Shown here piece by piece: positions 1-11,884 of a stretch of 64,000 nt of DNA; position 1 is the first letter of the stretch; the number at the start of each line of letters is the position of its first letter. The stretch comes from Solen grandis (lineage: Eukaryota > Mollusca > Bivalvia > Adapedonta > Solenidae), in assembly GCA_021229015.1 (NCBI GenBank), contig CM037794.1:45195436-45259435 (forward strand), given 5' to 3'. Both the position numbers and the translations under genes were made by a program. A model generated the notes under the pieces. The model had not been told where the DNA came from, did no database searches, and saw only the letters and a list, made by a program, of their open reading frames with translations.

Positions 1-1121
1 GCTTAAAAAATGCTTTTTTTTGCATTCTGTTCCCTGTTGATAGCCTAATAACATATGATAGGATTCGAGGGTCCGTGTGGCTGAAAGCTTTTGAGCTACG
101 GAAGGTTGAATGTTCGAACCTTGCAAAAAAACAAAAACAGAAAGAAAAAAAAACTGTGCAAATGAGGGTAGGTCTACGAAAAAACTATCCGTTTTTGTTA
201 GAGATCAGATAAAAGAATTCCGTCTGCGGCATTCCATTTAAAACACGTATACACACAAAATATATGGGATGGCGAATTAAGGAAATTCGTGGTTTGTCCT
301 CTAGAAACGGTCAAACTTCACTAAATTTAAGGAAAAATTAAAATTTCAAAAACATGTTTTTTGTCGCTCCTGACTTTATTTTTTATTCATTCTTCATGAA
401 ATTTTCACACGAAATGTATTGTAATGTTTGAAAGGGCCTCACAATTCAAACAATAAAAAAGAATTGGAAAGGTCAAGGTCATATTACGATTATTGTGTTT
501 TTATTCGGCACAAATAGCTCCAAAACTAAAAATATTTCAATGAGAGTATATGAACAAAAGTTTTAGTTCTTAAAGAGCTCTTTCCAGTAATGTTTAGTTT
601 TTGAAGATCGGACTTGATTTGGTCATTATACGGCAGTCCAAAGTTTGATCCTTTTTTGGAATAATTGTAAATCAGGTTTTATGCTTCAAATTCTGATACA
701 TAAGAATAAAAAGTTTGACTAGTGCGACTTATATACTTGTTTGAACTATTTGCTGTTTTTGCAATTTTGTTTCTAATTTTGCCGCTAGAGGGCGTTTTGC
801 TTAAAATCACTCTTTTGCTTATAACTCAAAATGTTAAAGTCTGATTGAAATGCGGTTTTCAGCATTTTGTTCCTTGTTGACAGCACCACAGAATGTGATG
901 GATTTCAAGGGACAGGGTATGGGAAAATATTTGCGCTAGAAGAGTTTGAATGTTCTAACATTGCAAAAAAAAAACAACAAAAAAAAAACAACTGCAAATG
1001 AGAGTAGGTCTTCAAAAACCTTTTCGTTCTGTTTCATATTGAAAATTGTGGCTGAGTTGAAATAAAGTGTTCAAGTTGATTAGTTTAAAAGCGAAAACCG
1101 AGATACCGCTTGCGGTTCTAG
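1..1121 (+). mobile_element. Family A element E1, 3' part (Helentron/pearl-like, non-autonomous)
   Basis: This is the end of a tandem-core element whose start lies outside the window. It resembles the ~857-bp monomers of element E7 (13060-14764), sharing the AGGTCAAGGTCA block, the 'gccgctagagggcg' block and the variant block near 880-950. It closes with GCGAAAACC at about 1091, a short imperfect stem (accgcttgcggt) and CTAG at 1118-1121 followed by TT. No protein can be supported; open frames here lie in repeat DNA and are noise. Confidence 0.65.
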
Positions 1122-1135
1122 TTTATTATTATTTT

Positions 1136-2710
1136 TCTAACCTTTTTTTGTGAACGGCATATCACCATGATAGAAAAAAGTCACATTTCTGATTTTTTTA
1201 CCACCTTTTTTCCTATGATCTGAATTTGATCCTAACGTTGAGAAAATTTTCATTTTTGTCTTAGTTTTGCCGCTAGGTGGCGTTTTGTAAAAGTTACTAA
1301 GGGCTAATAACTCTGTTATTTGAAGTCCGATTCAAATGCGTTTTTTTGCATTGTGTTCCTTGTTAGAAACTTAATAAATATGATAGTTACAAAAAAATTG
1401 CGTATATAAAACTTTGGTGCTACAGGAGGTTGAATGTTCGAATCTCGAAAAACGGTGAAATGAGGGTAGGTCTACGAAAAAAGTCCCCATTTTATTCAGA
1501 GATGAGAGAGGGGAATTTTGTTTGTTGCATATGATTTGCAAGACATATACGCACAAAATATATGGTGTGGCAATTTTGAGAAATGTATGATTTGTCCACA
1601 GTTCGCGGTCAAACATAACCAATATTTTCGAAAAATCAACATTTTAAAAGCATGACTTTAAGGTTATTTGCAGCTCCTGATTTTATTTTTTATTCAATCT
1701 TCATCATTTTTTCACTGTTAATGCATTTTTATAAAACAAATAAAAGCATAGAAAAAAAATCACCTATAATATGCAAAGGTCAAGGTCATATACCAATTAT
1801 TATTATTTATATCGGCATAAAATAGCTCCAAATCTAAAAATATTTTATAGAAAGTATATGAACAAAAGTTTTAGTCTGTGAAGAGATCTTTCCATTAATG
1901 TTTAGTTTTTGAAGATCGGACTTCATTTGATCAAATGACCACAGTCCAAAGTTTGATCCTTTTATCAAACAATTGTATATCCGTATGTTTCCTCTTTTTT
2001 GCTGCTCCTGACTTTATTTTTTGTTCAATCTTCATCATTATTTCACTGTTTATGCATTTTTATAAAAAAAATAAAATCATAGAAAAAAAATCAAGCATTA
2101 TATGCAAAGGTCAAGGTCATATACCAATAATTGTTATTTTAATCGGCATAAAATAGCTCCAAATCTAAAAAATATTTTATAGAAAGTATATGAACAAAAG
2201 TTTTCGTTTGTGAAGAGATCTTTCCATTGGTGTTTAGTTTTTGAAGATCGGACTTCATTTGATCAAATGACCACAGTCCAAAGTTTGATCCTTTTATCAA
2301 ACAATTGTAAATCCATATGTTGCTTCTTTTTTGCAGCTCCTGACTTTATTTTTGTTCAATCTTCATCAATTTTTCACTTTTTATGCATTTAAATAATACA
2401 AATAAACTCATAGTAAATAACGATGAAAATATACAAAGGTCAAGGTCATAATACCGTTTTATTGTTATTTTTTATCGGCACAAAATGGCTTCAAATCTAG
2501 AAATATTTAAAGAAGGTATATGAATAAAAGTTTTAGTTCGTGAAGAGATCGTTCTAATGATGTTTAGTTTTTGAAGATCTGACTTCATTTGATCAATTTA
2601 CAAAAATATTCGAATAAAGTTAATATCAATCAATTATGTCTGCAGTTGAAACCAGTACTCTTACTAGTCAAATTAAAAGCGAAAACCAAGATGCCGCTTT
2701 GCGGTTCTAG
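1136..2710 (+). mobile_element. Family A element E2 with ~332-bp tandem core
   Basis: The element begins with a TCTAACC 5' segment ('gtgaacggcatatcaccatg') directly after E1 and ends with GCGAAAACC, a small stem and CTAG (2707-2710) followed by TT. Its core has three monomers marked by 'gctcctgacttta' at about 1673, 2004 and 2336, giving a period of 331-332 bp. It lacks the GGTTTTCGC hairpin found at the front of E4, E5 and E7. Head-to-tail placement after E1 is seen directly; the Helentron-type assignment is inferred from end structure. Confidence 0.65.
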
Positions 2711-2737
2711 TTTTTATTTTTTTTTTTATATTATTTT

Positions 2738-4119
2738 TCCGTCTCTTTTTGTGAACGGCATATCAACAAGATAGGAAACAGTCACAGTTCTGATTTTTTT
2801 ACCAGTTTTGTCCTAGGATCTGTATTTGATCCTAACGTCGAGAAAATTTTCATTTTTGTCTTAATTTTGCCGCTAGGGGGCGTTTTATAAAAGTGACTAA
2901 GGGCTAATAACTCTGTTATTTGAAGTCCGATTGAAATGTGGTTTTTTGCATTGCGTTCCTTGTCAGTTACTTAATAAAATATGATAGTTTTCAAAAGTTG
3001 CTTATATATAACTTTCGTGCTACAGGAGGTTGAATGTTCGAATCTCGAAAAAACGATGAAATGAGGGTAGGTCTGCGAAAAATTTATCCACGTCTTTCAG
3101 GAATGAGATAGGAGAATTTTGTTTGTTGCATATGATTCGCAAGACATATACGCACAAAATATATAGTGTGGCGATTTTGAGGAATGCATGGTTTGTCCAC
3201 AGTACGTGGTCAAACATAACCAATATTTTCGAAAAATCATCATTTTGAAAGCATGACTTTAAAATCATTTGAAGCTCCCGACTTTATTTTTTTGTTCAAT
3301 CTTCATGAAATTTTCACATGTAATGTATAACTATGTCTTTAAGTTTTATATTATAAAAAATTTAAAATTGTATTGTAAAGGTCAAGGTCATATTAGGTTT
3401 ATTGTATACCTATTCGGCTTGAAATAGCTCAAAACCTAAAAACAATTCATAACAATATATGAACAAAATATTTATTTTTAAAAGAGTTCTTTCCAATGAT
3501 GTTTAGATTTTGAAGATTGAACTTGATTTGGTTATTTTATGGCATTCTGAAGTTTGATCCTTTCAAAAATCATTGTATTAAAGCATTACTTAAATCATTT
3601 GCAGCTCCTGACTTTATTTTTTGTTCAATCTTCATGAAATTTTCACATGTTATGTATGACTATGTCATTAAATTTCATATAATAAAAATGTATTGTAAAG
3701 GTCAAGGTCATTATTAGGATTAGTGTATATCTATTCGGCTTGAAATAGCTCAAAACCTAAAAACAATTCATAAACGATATATGAACAAAACATTTATTTT
3801 TATAAGAGTTCTTTCCAATGATGTTTAGATTTTGAAGATTGGACTTGATTTGGTTATTTTATGGCATTCTGAAGTTTGATCCTTTCAAAAGTCATTGTAT
3901 TAAAGCATTACTTAAATCATTTGCAGCTGACAGGTAATACTCAAAAATATTCTTTTGGGTAAAAAGTTTGTTTAAACATTGCGACAAAATTGTTTGAAAG
4001 ATCGCTGTTAACAGTATCAACAAGCCATTGAACGAAGATATGTTTTTCGAATCATGTGACTCGTGAACTGAATATAAATGCTTTCGCGAAAACCGATGAT
4101 ATCACAATAGCGATTCTAG
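2738..4119 (+). mobile_element. Family A element E3
   Basis: The 5' segment starts at TCCGTC and shares 'gtgaacggcatatc' with E2. Two core monomers are marked near 3275 and 3605, about 330 bp apart. The 3' domain (3929-4119) starts 'gacaggtaatactcaaaa' and closes with GCGAAAACC, an imperfect palindrome and CTAG at 4116-4119. The same 3' domain recurs at 9325-9514 and 11690-11884, so it is a defined end of the family. Confidence 0.65.
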
Positions 4120-4120
4120 T

Positions 4121-7100
4121 TAGGTTTTCGCCTCTGCAGGGCGAAAACCTATTGTTCTTCTTCTGTTTTATTTTTTTTATTATTATTTTTCTAACCTTTT
4201 TTTGTGAACGGCATATCACCATGATAGAAAAAAGTCACATTTCTGATTTTTTTACCAGTTTTGTCCTATGATCTGAATTTGATCCTAACGTTGAGAAAAT
4301 TTTCATTTTTGTCTTAGTTTTGCCGCTAGGGGGCGTTTTTTAAAAATGACTAAGGGCTAATAACTCTGTTATTTGAGGTCCGATTCAAATGCGGTTTTTT
4401 GCATTGTGTTCCTTGTCAGAAACTTGATAAAATATGATACGTTTCAATTATTTGCGTATATAAAACTTTCGTGCTACAGGAGGTTGAACGTTCGAATCTC
4501 GAAAAAACGATGAAATAAAGGTAGGTCTACGAAAAAAGTCCCCATTTTTTTCAGAGATGAGATAGGAGAATTTTGTTTGTTGCATATGATTCGCAAGACA
4601 TATACGCACAAAATATATGGTGTGGCGATTTTGAGAAATGCATGGTTTGTCCACAGTACGCGGTCAAACATAACCAATATTTTCGAAAAATCAACATTTT
4701 AAAAGCACGACTTTTAAGGTTATTTGCAGTTCCTGAATTTATTTTTTATTCAATCTTCATCATTTTTTCACTGTTAATGCAGTTTTATAAAACAAATAAA
4801 TTCATAGAAAAAAATTTCACCCATAATATGCAAAGGTCAAGGTCATATACCAATAAGTATTATTTATATCGTCATAAAATAGCTCCAAATCTAAAAATAT
4901 TTTATAGAAAGTATATGAACAAAAGTTTTAGTCTGTGAAGAGATCTTTCCATTGGTGTTTAGTTTTTGAAGATCGGACTTCATTTGATCAAATGACCACA
5001 GTCCAAAGTTTGATCCTCTTATCAAACAATTGTATATCCATATGTTTCCTCTTTTTTGCTGCTCCTGACTTTTATTTTTTGTTCAATCTTCATCATTATT
5101 TCACTGTTTATGCATTTTTATAAAACAAATAAAATCATAGAAAAAAAAATCAAGCATAATATGCAAAGGTCAAGGTCATATACCAATTAGTTTTATTCTT
5201 ATCGGCATAAAATAGCTTCAAATCTAAAAATATTTTATAGAAAGTATATGAACAAAAGTTTTAGTCTGTGAAGAGGTCTTTCCATTGGTGTTTAGTTTTT
5301 GAAGATCGGACTTCATTTGATCAAATGACCACAGTCCAAAGTTTGATCCTCTTATCAAACAATTGTATATCCATATGTTTCCTCTTTTTTGCTGCTCCTG
5401 ACTTTATTTTTTTGTTCAATCTTCATAATTGTTTCACTGTTTATGCATTTTTATAAAACAAATAAAATCATAGAAAGAAAAATCAAGCATAATATGCAAA
5501 GGTCAAGGTCATATACCTATTAGTATTATTTATATCGGCATAAAATAGCTCCAAATCTAAAAATATTTTATAGAAAGTATATGAACAAAGTTTTAGTCTG
5601 TGAAGAGATCTTTCCATTGGTGTTTAGTTTTTGAAGATCGGACTTCATTTGATCAAATGACCACAGTCCAAAGTTTGATCCTCTTATCAAACAATTGTAT
5701 ATCCATATGTTTCCTCTTTTTTGCTGCTCCTGACTTTATTTTTTGTTGAATCTTCATCATTATTTCACTGTTTATGCATTTTTATAAAACAAATAAAATC
5801 ATAGAAAGAAAATCAAGCATACTATGCAAAGGTCAAGGTCATATACCAATTACTATTATTTATATCGGCATAAAAATAGCTCCAAATCTAAAAATAGTTT
5901 ATAGAAAGTATATGAACAAAAGTTTTAGTCTGTGAAGAGTTCTTTCCATTGGTGTTTAGTTTTTTGAAGATCGGACTTCATTTGATCAAATGACCACAGT
6001 CCAAAGTTTGATCCTCTTATCAAACAATTGTATATCCATATGTTTCCTCTTTTTTGCTGCTCCTGACTTTATTTTTTGTTCAATCTTCATCATTTTTTCA
6101 CTGTTTATGCATTTTTATAAAAGAAATAAAATCATTAAAAATCAAGCATAATATGCAAAGGTCAAGGTCATATACCAATTATTGTTATTTTTATTGGCAC
6201 AAAATAGCTCCAAATCTAAAAATATTTAAAAAAGAATATGTGAACAAAAGTTTTAGTTTGTGAAGAGATCTTTCCATTGGTGTTTAGTTTTTGAAGATCG
6301 GACTTCATTTAATCAAATTACCACAGTCCAAAGTTTAATCCTTTTATCAAACAATTGTAAATCCGAATGTTTCCTCTTTTTTGCAGCACTGACTTTTTTT
6401 TGTTCACTCTTATCATTTTTTCACTGTTTATGCATTTAAATAATGCAAATAAACTCATAGTAAATAACGATGAAAATATGCAATGGTCAAGGTCATAATA
6501 CCGATTATTGTTATTTTTAATGGCACATAATAGCTTCAAATTGAAGACGGACTTCATTAGATCAAATTACAACAGTCCAAAATTTGATCCTTTATCAAAA
6601 AATCTTAAATCAGTATGTTACCTCAAAAGTTTATTTCAGGTGGCATATTTCGTAATTTCGTGTCTTTGTCCAAAGTCAAAATAACAACAATATGGTACGT
6701 TTTCTTTCTTTCGCCTTTTTTTGGCCAAGACATAAAGACACATGATTGCGTTATTTCCCTTTCACCTTTAAGGGCTAGTACACGAAAATAAGAAATTGCA
6801 GATATCAGCCATCCTAATTTACTGCATTTCTAAGACCTAAATTGCAATATGTAAATCAATTTTGTTTATCATATTTCGCTATGGGGCACTTTGCTTGATA
6901 TCTGAGAAGAAAGTCCGTAGAGCTAATGTCAAATCCCCGGCGTCATTTTCGTCGTTGTCGTCCGTGAACAAACCTTTAACCTGGCTTATATCGTTTATAT
7001 TCTAAGAAATAGAGCTTAGATATTTTACATGTAGACAGCCCAATTCAAGATCTATCATTTGGAACTATGACTTTTGGCTTGTCACCTTCACCTTGGAGTT

Positions 7101-7575
7101 TGACCTACTTTTCAAAAACTTAAATCTTTGACAAAAAATGCTGTTACGGCAAGCTATGTTGTCTTCTGACCACTCTTGTTGTTATAACTAAGAAAGTTGA
7201 TATTCTTGTTGAAAGCCTGATAAATTTGATAAATCTAAGGACCAAAAACCTGAATTTTTCTACTGGCTATAAAAGTTTGAATGTTCGAACCTTGCATAGA
7301 CTTTGCAGACTTGTGTGGGTATATGAAAAACATTTCTTTTGCAATCATATTCAAACTTTGTAACAAATTTTGTACCGAAGTCCGATTAAAGCTTATATCT
7401 TTGAATAAATCACAGATTATGCACCTTTTTACATAAAAGCAGCAATTTTGTACTCTTAAGTATCAACACACGTATAGAAATTCATTTGCTTTTGTAATAC
7501 AATTCGTGAATTGCAATGTTTGAAAAGAATGAGATTGAATTGCGAAAACCGATGATATCGCAATTGCGATTCTAG
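4121..7575 (+). mobile_element. Family A element E4 with six ~332-bp monomers
   Basis: A 5' hairpin (GGTTTTCGCC, loop, GGGCGAAAACC) at 4123-4150 is followed by 'tattgttcttcttctg', a T-rich stretch and the TCTAACC segment. The core holds monomers at about 4729, 5061, 5394, 5726, 6059 and 6386 (spacing 332, 333, 332, 333, 327). The 3' end has GCGAAAACC, the perfect palindrome ATCGCAATTGCGAT (7557-7570) and CTAG (7572-7575). The inverse relation between GGTTTTCGC at the 5' end and GCGAAAACC near the 3' end is the subterminal inverted repeat expected of Helentron-associated elements. The stretch 6640-7500 is less repetitive and not shared with the other members. Confidence 0.7.
4729..6600 (+). 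repeat. Satellite-like array, ~332-bp monomer (core of E4)
   Basis: Six consecutive monomers share the order 'gctcctgacttta', 'tttatgcatttttata', AGGTCAAGGTCA, 'agctccaaatctaaaaat', 'ttgaagatcggacttcattt' and 'gtccaaagtttgatcct'. Neighbouring monomers look nearly identical, which suggests recent unequal exchange or rolling-circle amplification. Short open frames repeating the same N-terminal string are simply this monomer translated. Confidence 0.85.
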
Positions 7576-7576
7576 T

Positions 7577-9514
7577 TAGGTTTTCGCACCACGCAGTGCG
7601 AAAACCTATTGTTCTTCTTCTGTTTTATTTTTTTTTTTTTATTTTTATTATTATTTTTCTAACCTTTTTTTGTGAACGGCATATCACCATGATAGAAAAA
7701 AGTCACATTTCTGATTTTTTTACCAGTTTTATCCTAAGATCTGAATTTGATCCTCACGTTGAGAAATTTTTCATTTTTGTCTTAGTTTTGCCGCTAGGTG
7801 GCGTTTTGTAAAAATGACTAAGGGCTAATAACTCTGTTATTTGAGGTCCGATTCGAATGTGGTTTTTTGCATTGTGTTCCTTGTCAGAAACTTAATAAAA
7901 TATGATACGACTCAATTATTTGCGTATATAAAACTTTCGTGCTACAGGAGGTTGAAAGTTCGAATCTCGAAAAAAACGATGAAATAAAGGTAGGTCTACG
8001 AAAAAAGTCCCCATTTTTTTCAGAGATGAGATAGGAGAATTTTGTTTGTTGCATATGATTCGCAAGACATATACGCACAAAATATATGGTGTGGCGATTT
8101 TAGGAAATGCATGGTTTGTCCACATACGCGGTCAAATATAACCAATATTTTCGAAAAATCAACATTTTAAAAGCATGACTTTTAAGGTTATTTGCAGCTC
8201 CTGGCTTTATTTTTTATTCAATCTTGATCATTTTTTTACTGTTAATGCATTTTCATAAAACAAATAAAATCATAGAAAAAAAATCACCCATCATATGCAA
8301 AGGTCAAGGTCATATACCAATTATTATTATATTTATCGGCATAAAATAGCTCCAAATCCAAAAATATTTTATAGAAAGTATATAAACAAAAGTTTTAGTC
8401 TGTGAAGAGATCTTTCTATTGGTGTTTAGTGTTTGAAGATTGGACATCATTTGATCAAATGACCACAGTCCAAAGTTTGATCCTCTTATTAAACAATTGT
8501 ATATCCATATGTTTCCCCTTTTTTGCTGCTCCTGACTTTATTTTTTGTTCAATCTTCACCATTTTTTCACTGTTTATGCATTTTTATAAAACAAATAAAA
8601 TCATAGAAAAAAATCAAGTATAATATGCAAAGGTCAAGGTCATATACCAATTATTATTATTTTTATCGGCATAAAATAGCTCCAAATCTAAAATATTTTT
8701 ATAGAAAGTATATGAACAAAAGTTTTAGTCTGTGAAGAGATATTTCCATTGGTGTTTAGTTTTTGAAGATCGGACTTGATTTGGTCATTTTACGGCAGTC
8801 CAAGTTTTGATCCTCTTTAGAACAATTGTAAATCAGTTTTTATGCTTCAAATTGTGATATATAAGGAATAGAATGTTTGACTAGTGCGACTTGTATACTT
8901 GATTGAACCATTTGCGGCATTGCTAGGTACCTAATAGTAAAATTTTAATCAGTTTTGGTTCTCATTTTGCCGCTTGGGGGCGATTAGCTTGAAATCACTA
9001 TTAATAATTAAAAAAAAAAATGAAGTCTGATTTTTATGCGATTTTTTTGCATTCTGTTCTTCGGTGACATCAATTTGAAATGACACAAAAAAGATAATGC
9101 GATATTTCATAAAAATGATAGTAATTCAATGCAACAGTTGTTCGTAATAGTGTTGACTGGCATATTGCATTGTCGTGTGTCATTTTATACTGTTGTTTGT
9201 CGTTTGCAATTGTTGTTTATCGAATACAATTGTCATTTGTCTCCATCATAAAGCTAAACACAAAATAACATTGCAGTACCCGAAGTCCGTAAAAAATGTT
9301 TTCAAGTTTACGACTACATAACAGACAGGTAATACTCAAAAGTATTCTTCTTGGTAAAAAGTCTGCTTAAACATTGCGACAGAAACGTTTCAAAGATCAC
9401 TGTTAACAGTATCAACAAGCAATTGAACGAAGAAATGTTTTTCGAATCATGCGACTCGTGTACTTAATGGAATTGCTTTTGCGAAAACCGATGATATCGC
9501 GATTGCGATTCTAG
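7577..9514 (+). mobile_element. Family A element E5
   Basis: The element begins with a perfect 11-bp-arm hairpin (7579-7606, GGTTTTCGCAC / GTGCGAAAACC) directly after the E4 terminus, then 'tattgttcttcttctg' and TCTAACC. It has two core monomers (near 8200 and 8530), then the 'gacaggtaatactc' 3' domain. It ends GCGAAAACC, near-palindrome ATCGCGATTGCGAT and CTAG (9511-9514). Confidence 0.7.
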
Positions 9515-11884
9515 TTTTATTATTATTTTTCTAACCTTTTTTTGTGAACGGCATATCACCATGATAGAAAAGAGTCACATGTTTTGAAATTTTAATCAGT
9601 TATTACCACGTATTTGGAAAATGATCCTAACGTTGAGAAAATTTTCATTTATGTCTTACTTTTCCCGCCAGGGGGCGTTTTGCATGAAATTTATTAATGG
9701 CTAATAACTCACTTATTTGAGTCCGATTCAAATGCAGTTTTTTGCATTCTGTTCCTTGTTGATAGCCAAATAAAATACGATAGGTTTCGAGGTACGTGTC
9801 GCTGAAAGTATTTGAGCTACAGAAGGTTGAAAGTTCGAACCTCGCAAAAAACTGTGCAAATGAGGGTAGGTCTACGAAAAACCTATCCATTTTCTTAGAG
9901 ATCAGATAGAAGAATTCTGTTTGCTGCAAATGATTTGCAAGACATATACGCACAAAATATATGGGGTGGCGAATTTAAGAAATGCATGGTTTGTCCTCTA
10001 GAAACGGTCAAACTTCACTAAATTTAGGAAAAGTTAAAGTTTCAAAAACATGTTTTTTATTGCTTCTGACTTTATTTTTTGTTAATTCTTCAAGATATTT
10101 TCACATGTAATGTATTGTTATGTTTGAAAGGGACTCACAATTAAAAATTTAAAAATAATTGAAAAGGTCAAGGTCATGTTACGATTATTGTGTTTTTATT
10201 CGGCCCCAAATAGCTCAAATAATCTAAAAATATTTTCATTGAGAGTATATGAACAAAAGTTTTAGTTCTTTAAGAGCTCTTTCCAGTGATGTTTAGATCG
10301 GACTTGATTTGGTCATATTACGGCAGTCCAAAGTTTGATCCTTTTTTGGAATAATTGTAAATCAGTTTTTATGCTTCAAATTGTGATATATAAGAATAGA
10401 ATGTTCGACTAGTGCGACTTGCGTACTTGATTGAACTATTTGCTGCATTGCTAGGTACCTAATGGTAAAATTTTAATCAATTTTGTTTCTCATTTTGCCG
10501 CTAGGGGGCGCTTAGCTTGAAAGCACTCTTCTACTTATAACTCAAAAAGTTAAAGCCTGATCCAAAAGCGGTTTATTGCATTATGTTTCTTGTTGATAGC
10601 CTAATAAAATATGATAGTTTTTAGGTATGAGTGGCTGAAACCTTTTGAGCTAGCAGCGGAAGGTTGAAAGTTCGAACCTCGCAAAAAACTGTGCAGATGA
10701 GGGTATGTGTACAAAAAAACCTATCCGTTTTTGTAAGACATCAGATAGAATAATTTTGTTTGCTGCAAATGATTTGCAAGACATATATGCACAAAATATA
10801 TGGGGTAGCGAATTTAATAAATGCATGGTTTGTCCTCTAGAAACGGTCAAACTTCACTAAATTTTGGGAAAAAATTAAAATTTCGAAAAGATTTTTTGTC
10901 GCTTCTGACTTTATTTTTAGTTCATCTTCATGATATTTTCACAATTTATGTATTGTTATGTTTGAAAGGGCCTCACAATTAAAAAGTTAAATGAAATTTC
11001 AAAGGTCAAGGTCATATTACGATAATTGTGTTTTTATTCGGCTCCAAATAGCTCCAAAACAAAAAATATTTTATTGAAAGTATATAAAGAAAAGTTTTAA
11101 TTCTTGAATAGCCCTTTCCAGTGATGTTTAGTTTTTGAAGATCGGACTTGATTTGGTCATTTTACGGCAGTCGAAAGTTTGATCCTATTTAGAACAATTG
11201 AAATCAGTTTTTATGCTTCAAATTGTGATATGTAAGAAATAGAATGTTCGACTAGTGCGAATTGTATTCTTCATTGAACCATTTGCTGCATTTCTAGGTA
11301 CCTAATAGTAAAATTTTACTCAATTTTTGTTTCTCATTTTGCTGCTAGGGGGCGCTTGGCTTGAAATCACCCTTTACTAAAATAATTAAAGTCTGATTTT
11401 TATGCAATTTTTTGCATTCTGTTCCTTGGTGACATCAATTTGAAACAACACTAAAATATTTATGCGATATTTCATGAAAATGATAGTAATTCAATGCAAC
11501 ATTAGTTCGTTATAATGTTAAGTGGCATATCGCATTGTCGCGTGTCATTTTATACTGTTGTGTGTCGTTTGCAATTGTTGTTTATCGAGTACAATTGTCG
11601 TATGTCACCCTCATAAAGCAACACACACATATAATGTTGCAGTACCGAAGTCTGTAAAAAAAGTTTTCAAGTTTGCGACTACATTACAGACAGGTAATAC
11701 TTAAAAGTATTCTTCTTGGTAAAAAAGTCTGCTTAAACATTGCGACAAAATGTTTGAAAGATCACTGTATTCAACAGTATTCAAAAAGCCATTGAACGAA
11801 GAAATATGTTTTTCGAAACATGTGACTCGTGAACTGAATGGAATTGCTTTTGCGAAAACCGATGATATGCATTAGCGATTCTAG
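9515..11884 (+). mobile_element. Family A element E6 with ~840-bp core units
   Basis: The element starts straight at the T-rich and TCTAACC segment without a 5' hairpin. It carries core units marked near 10065 and 10900, each larger than the 332-bp type and containing 'gccgctagggggcg' and AGGTCAAGGTCA. It ends with the common 3' domain and CTAG at 11881-11884 (stem partly eroded). It shows two monomer classes sharing the same ends. Confidence 0.65.
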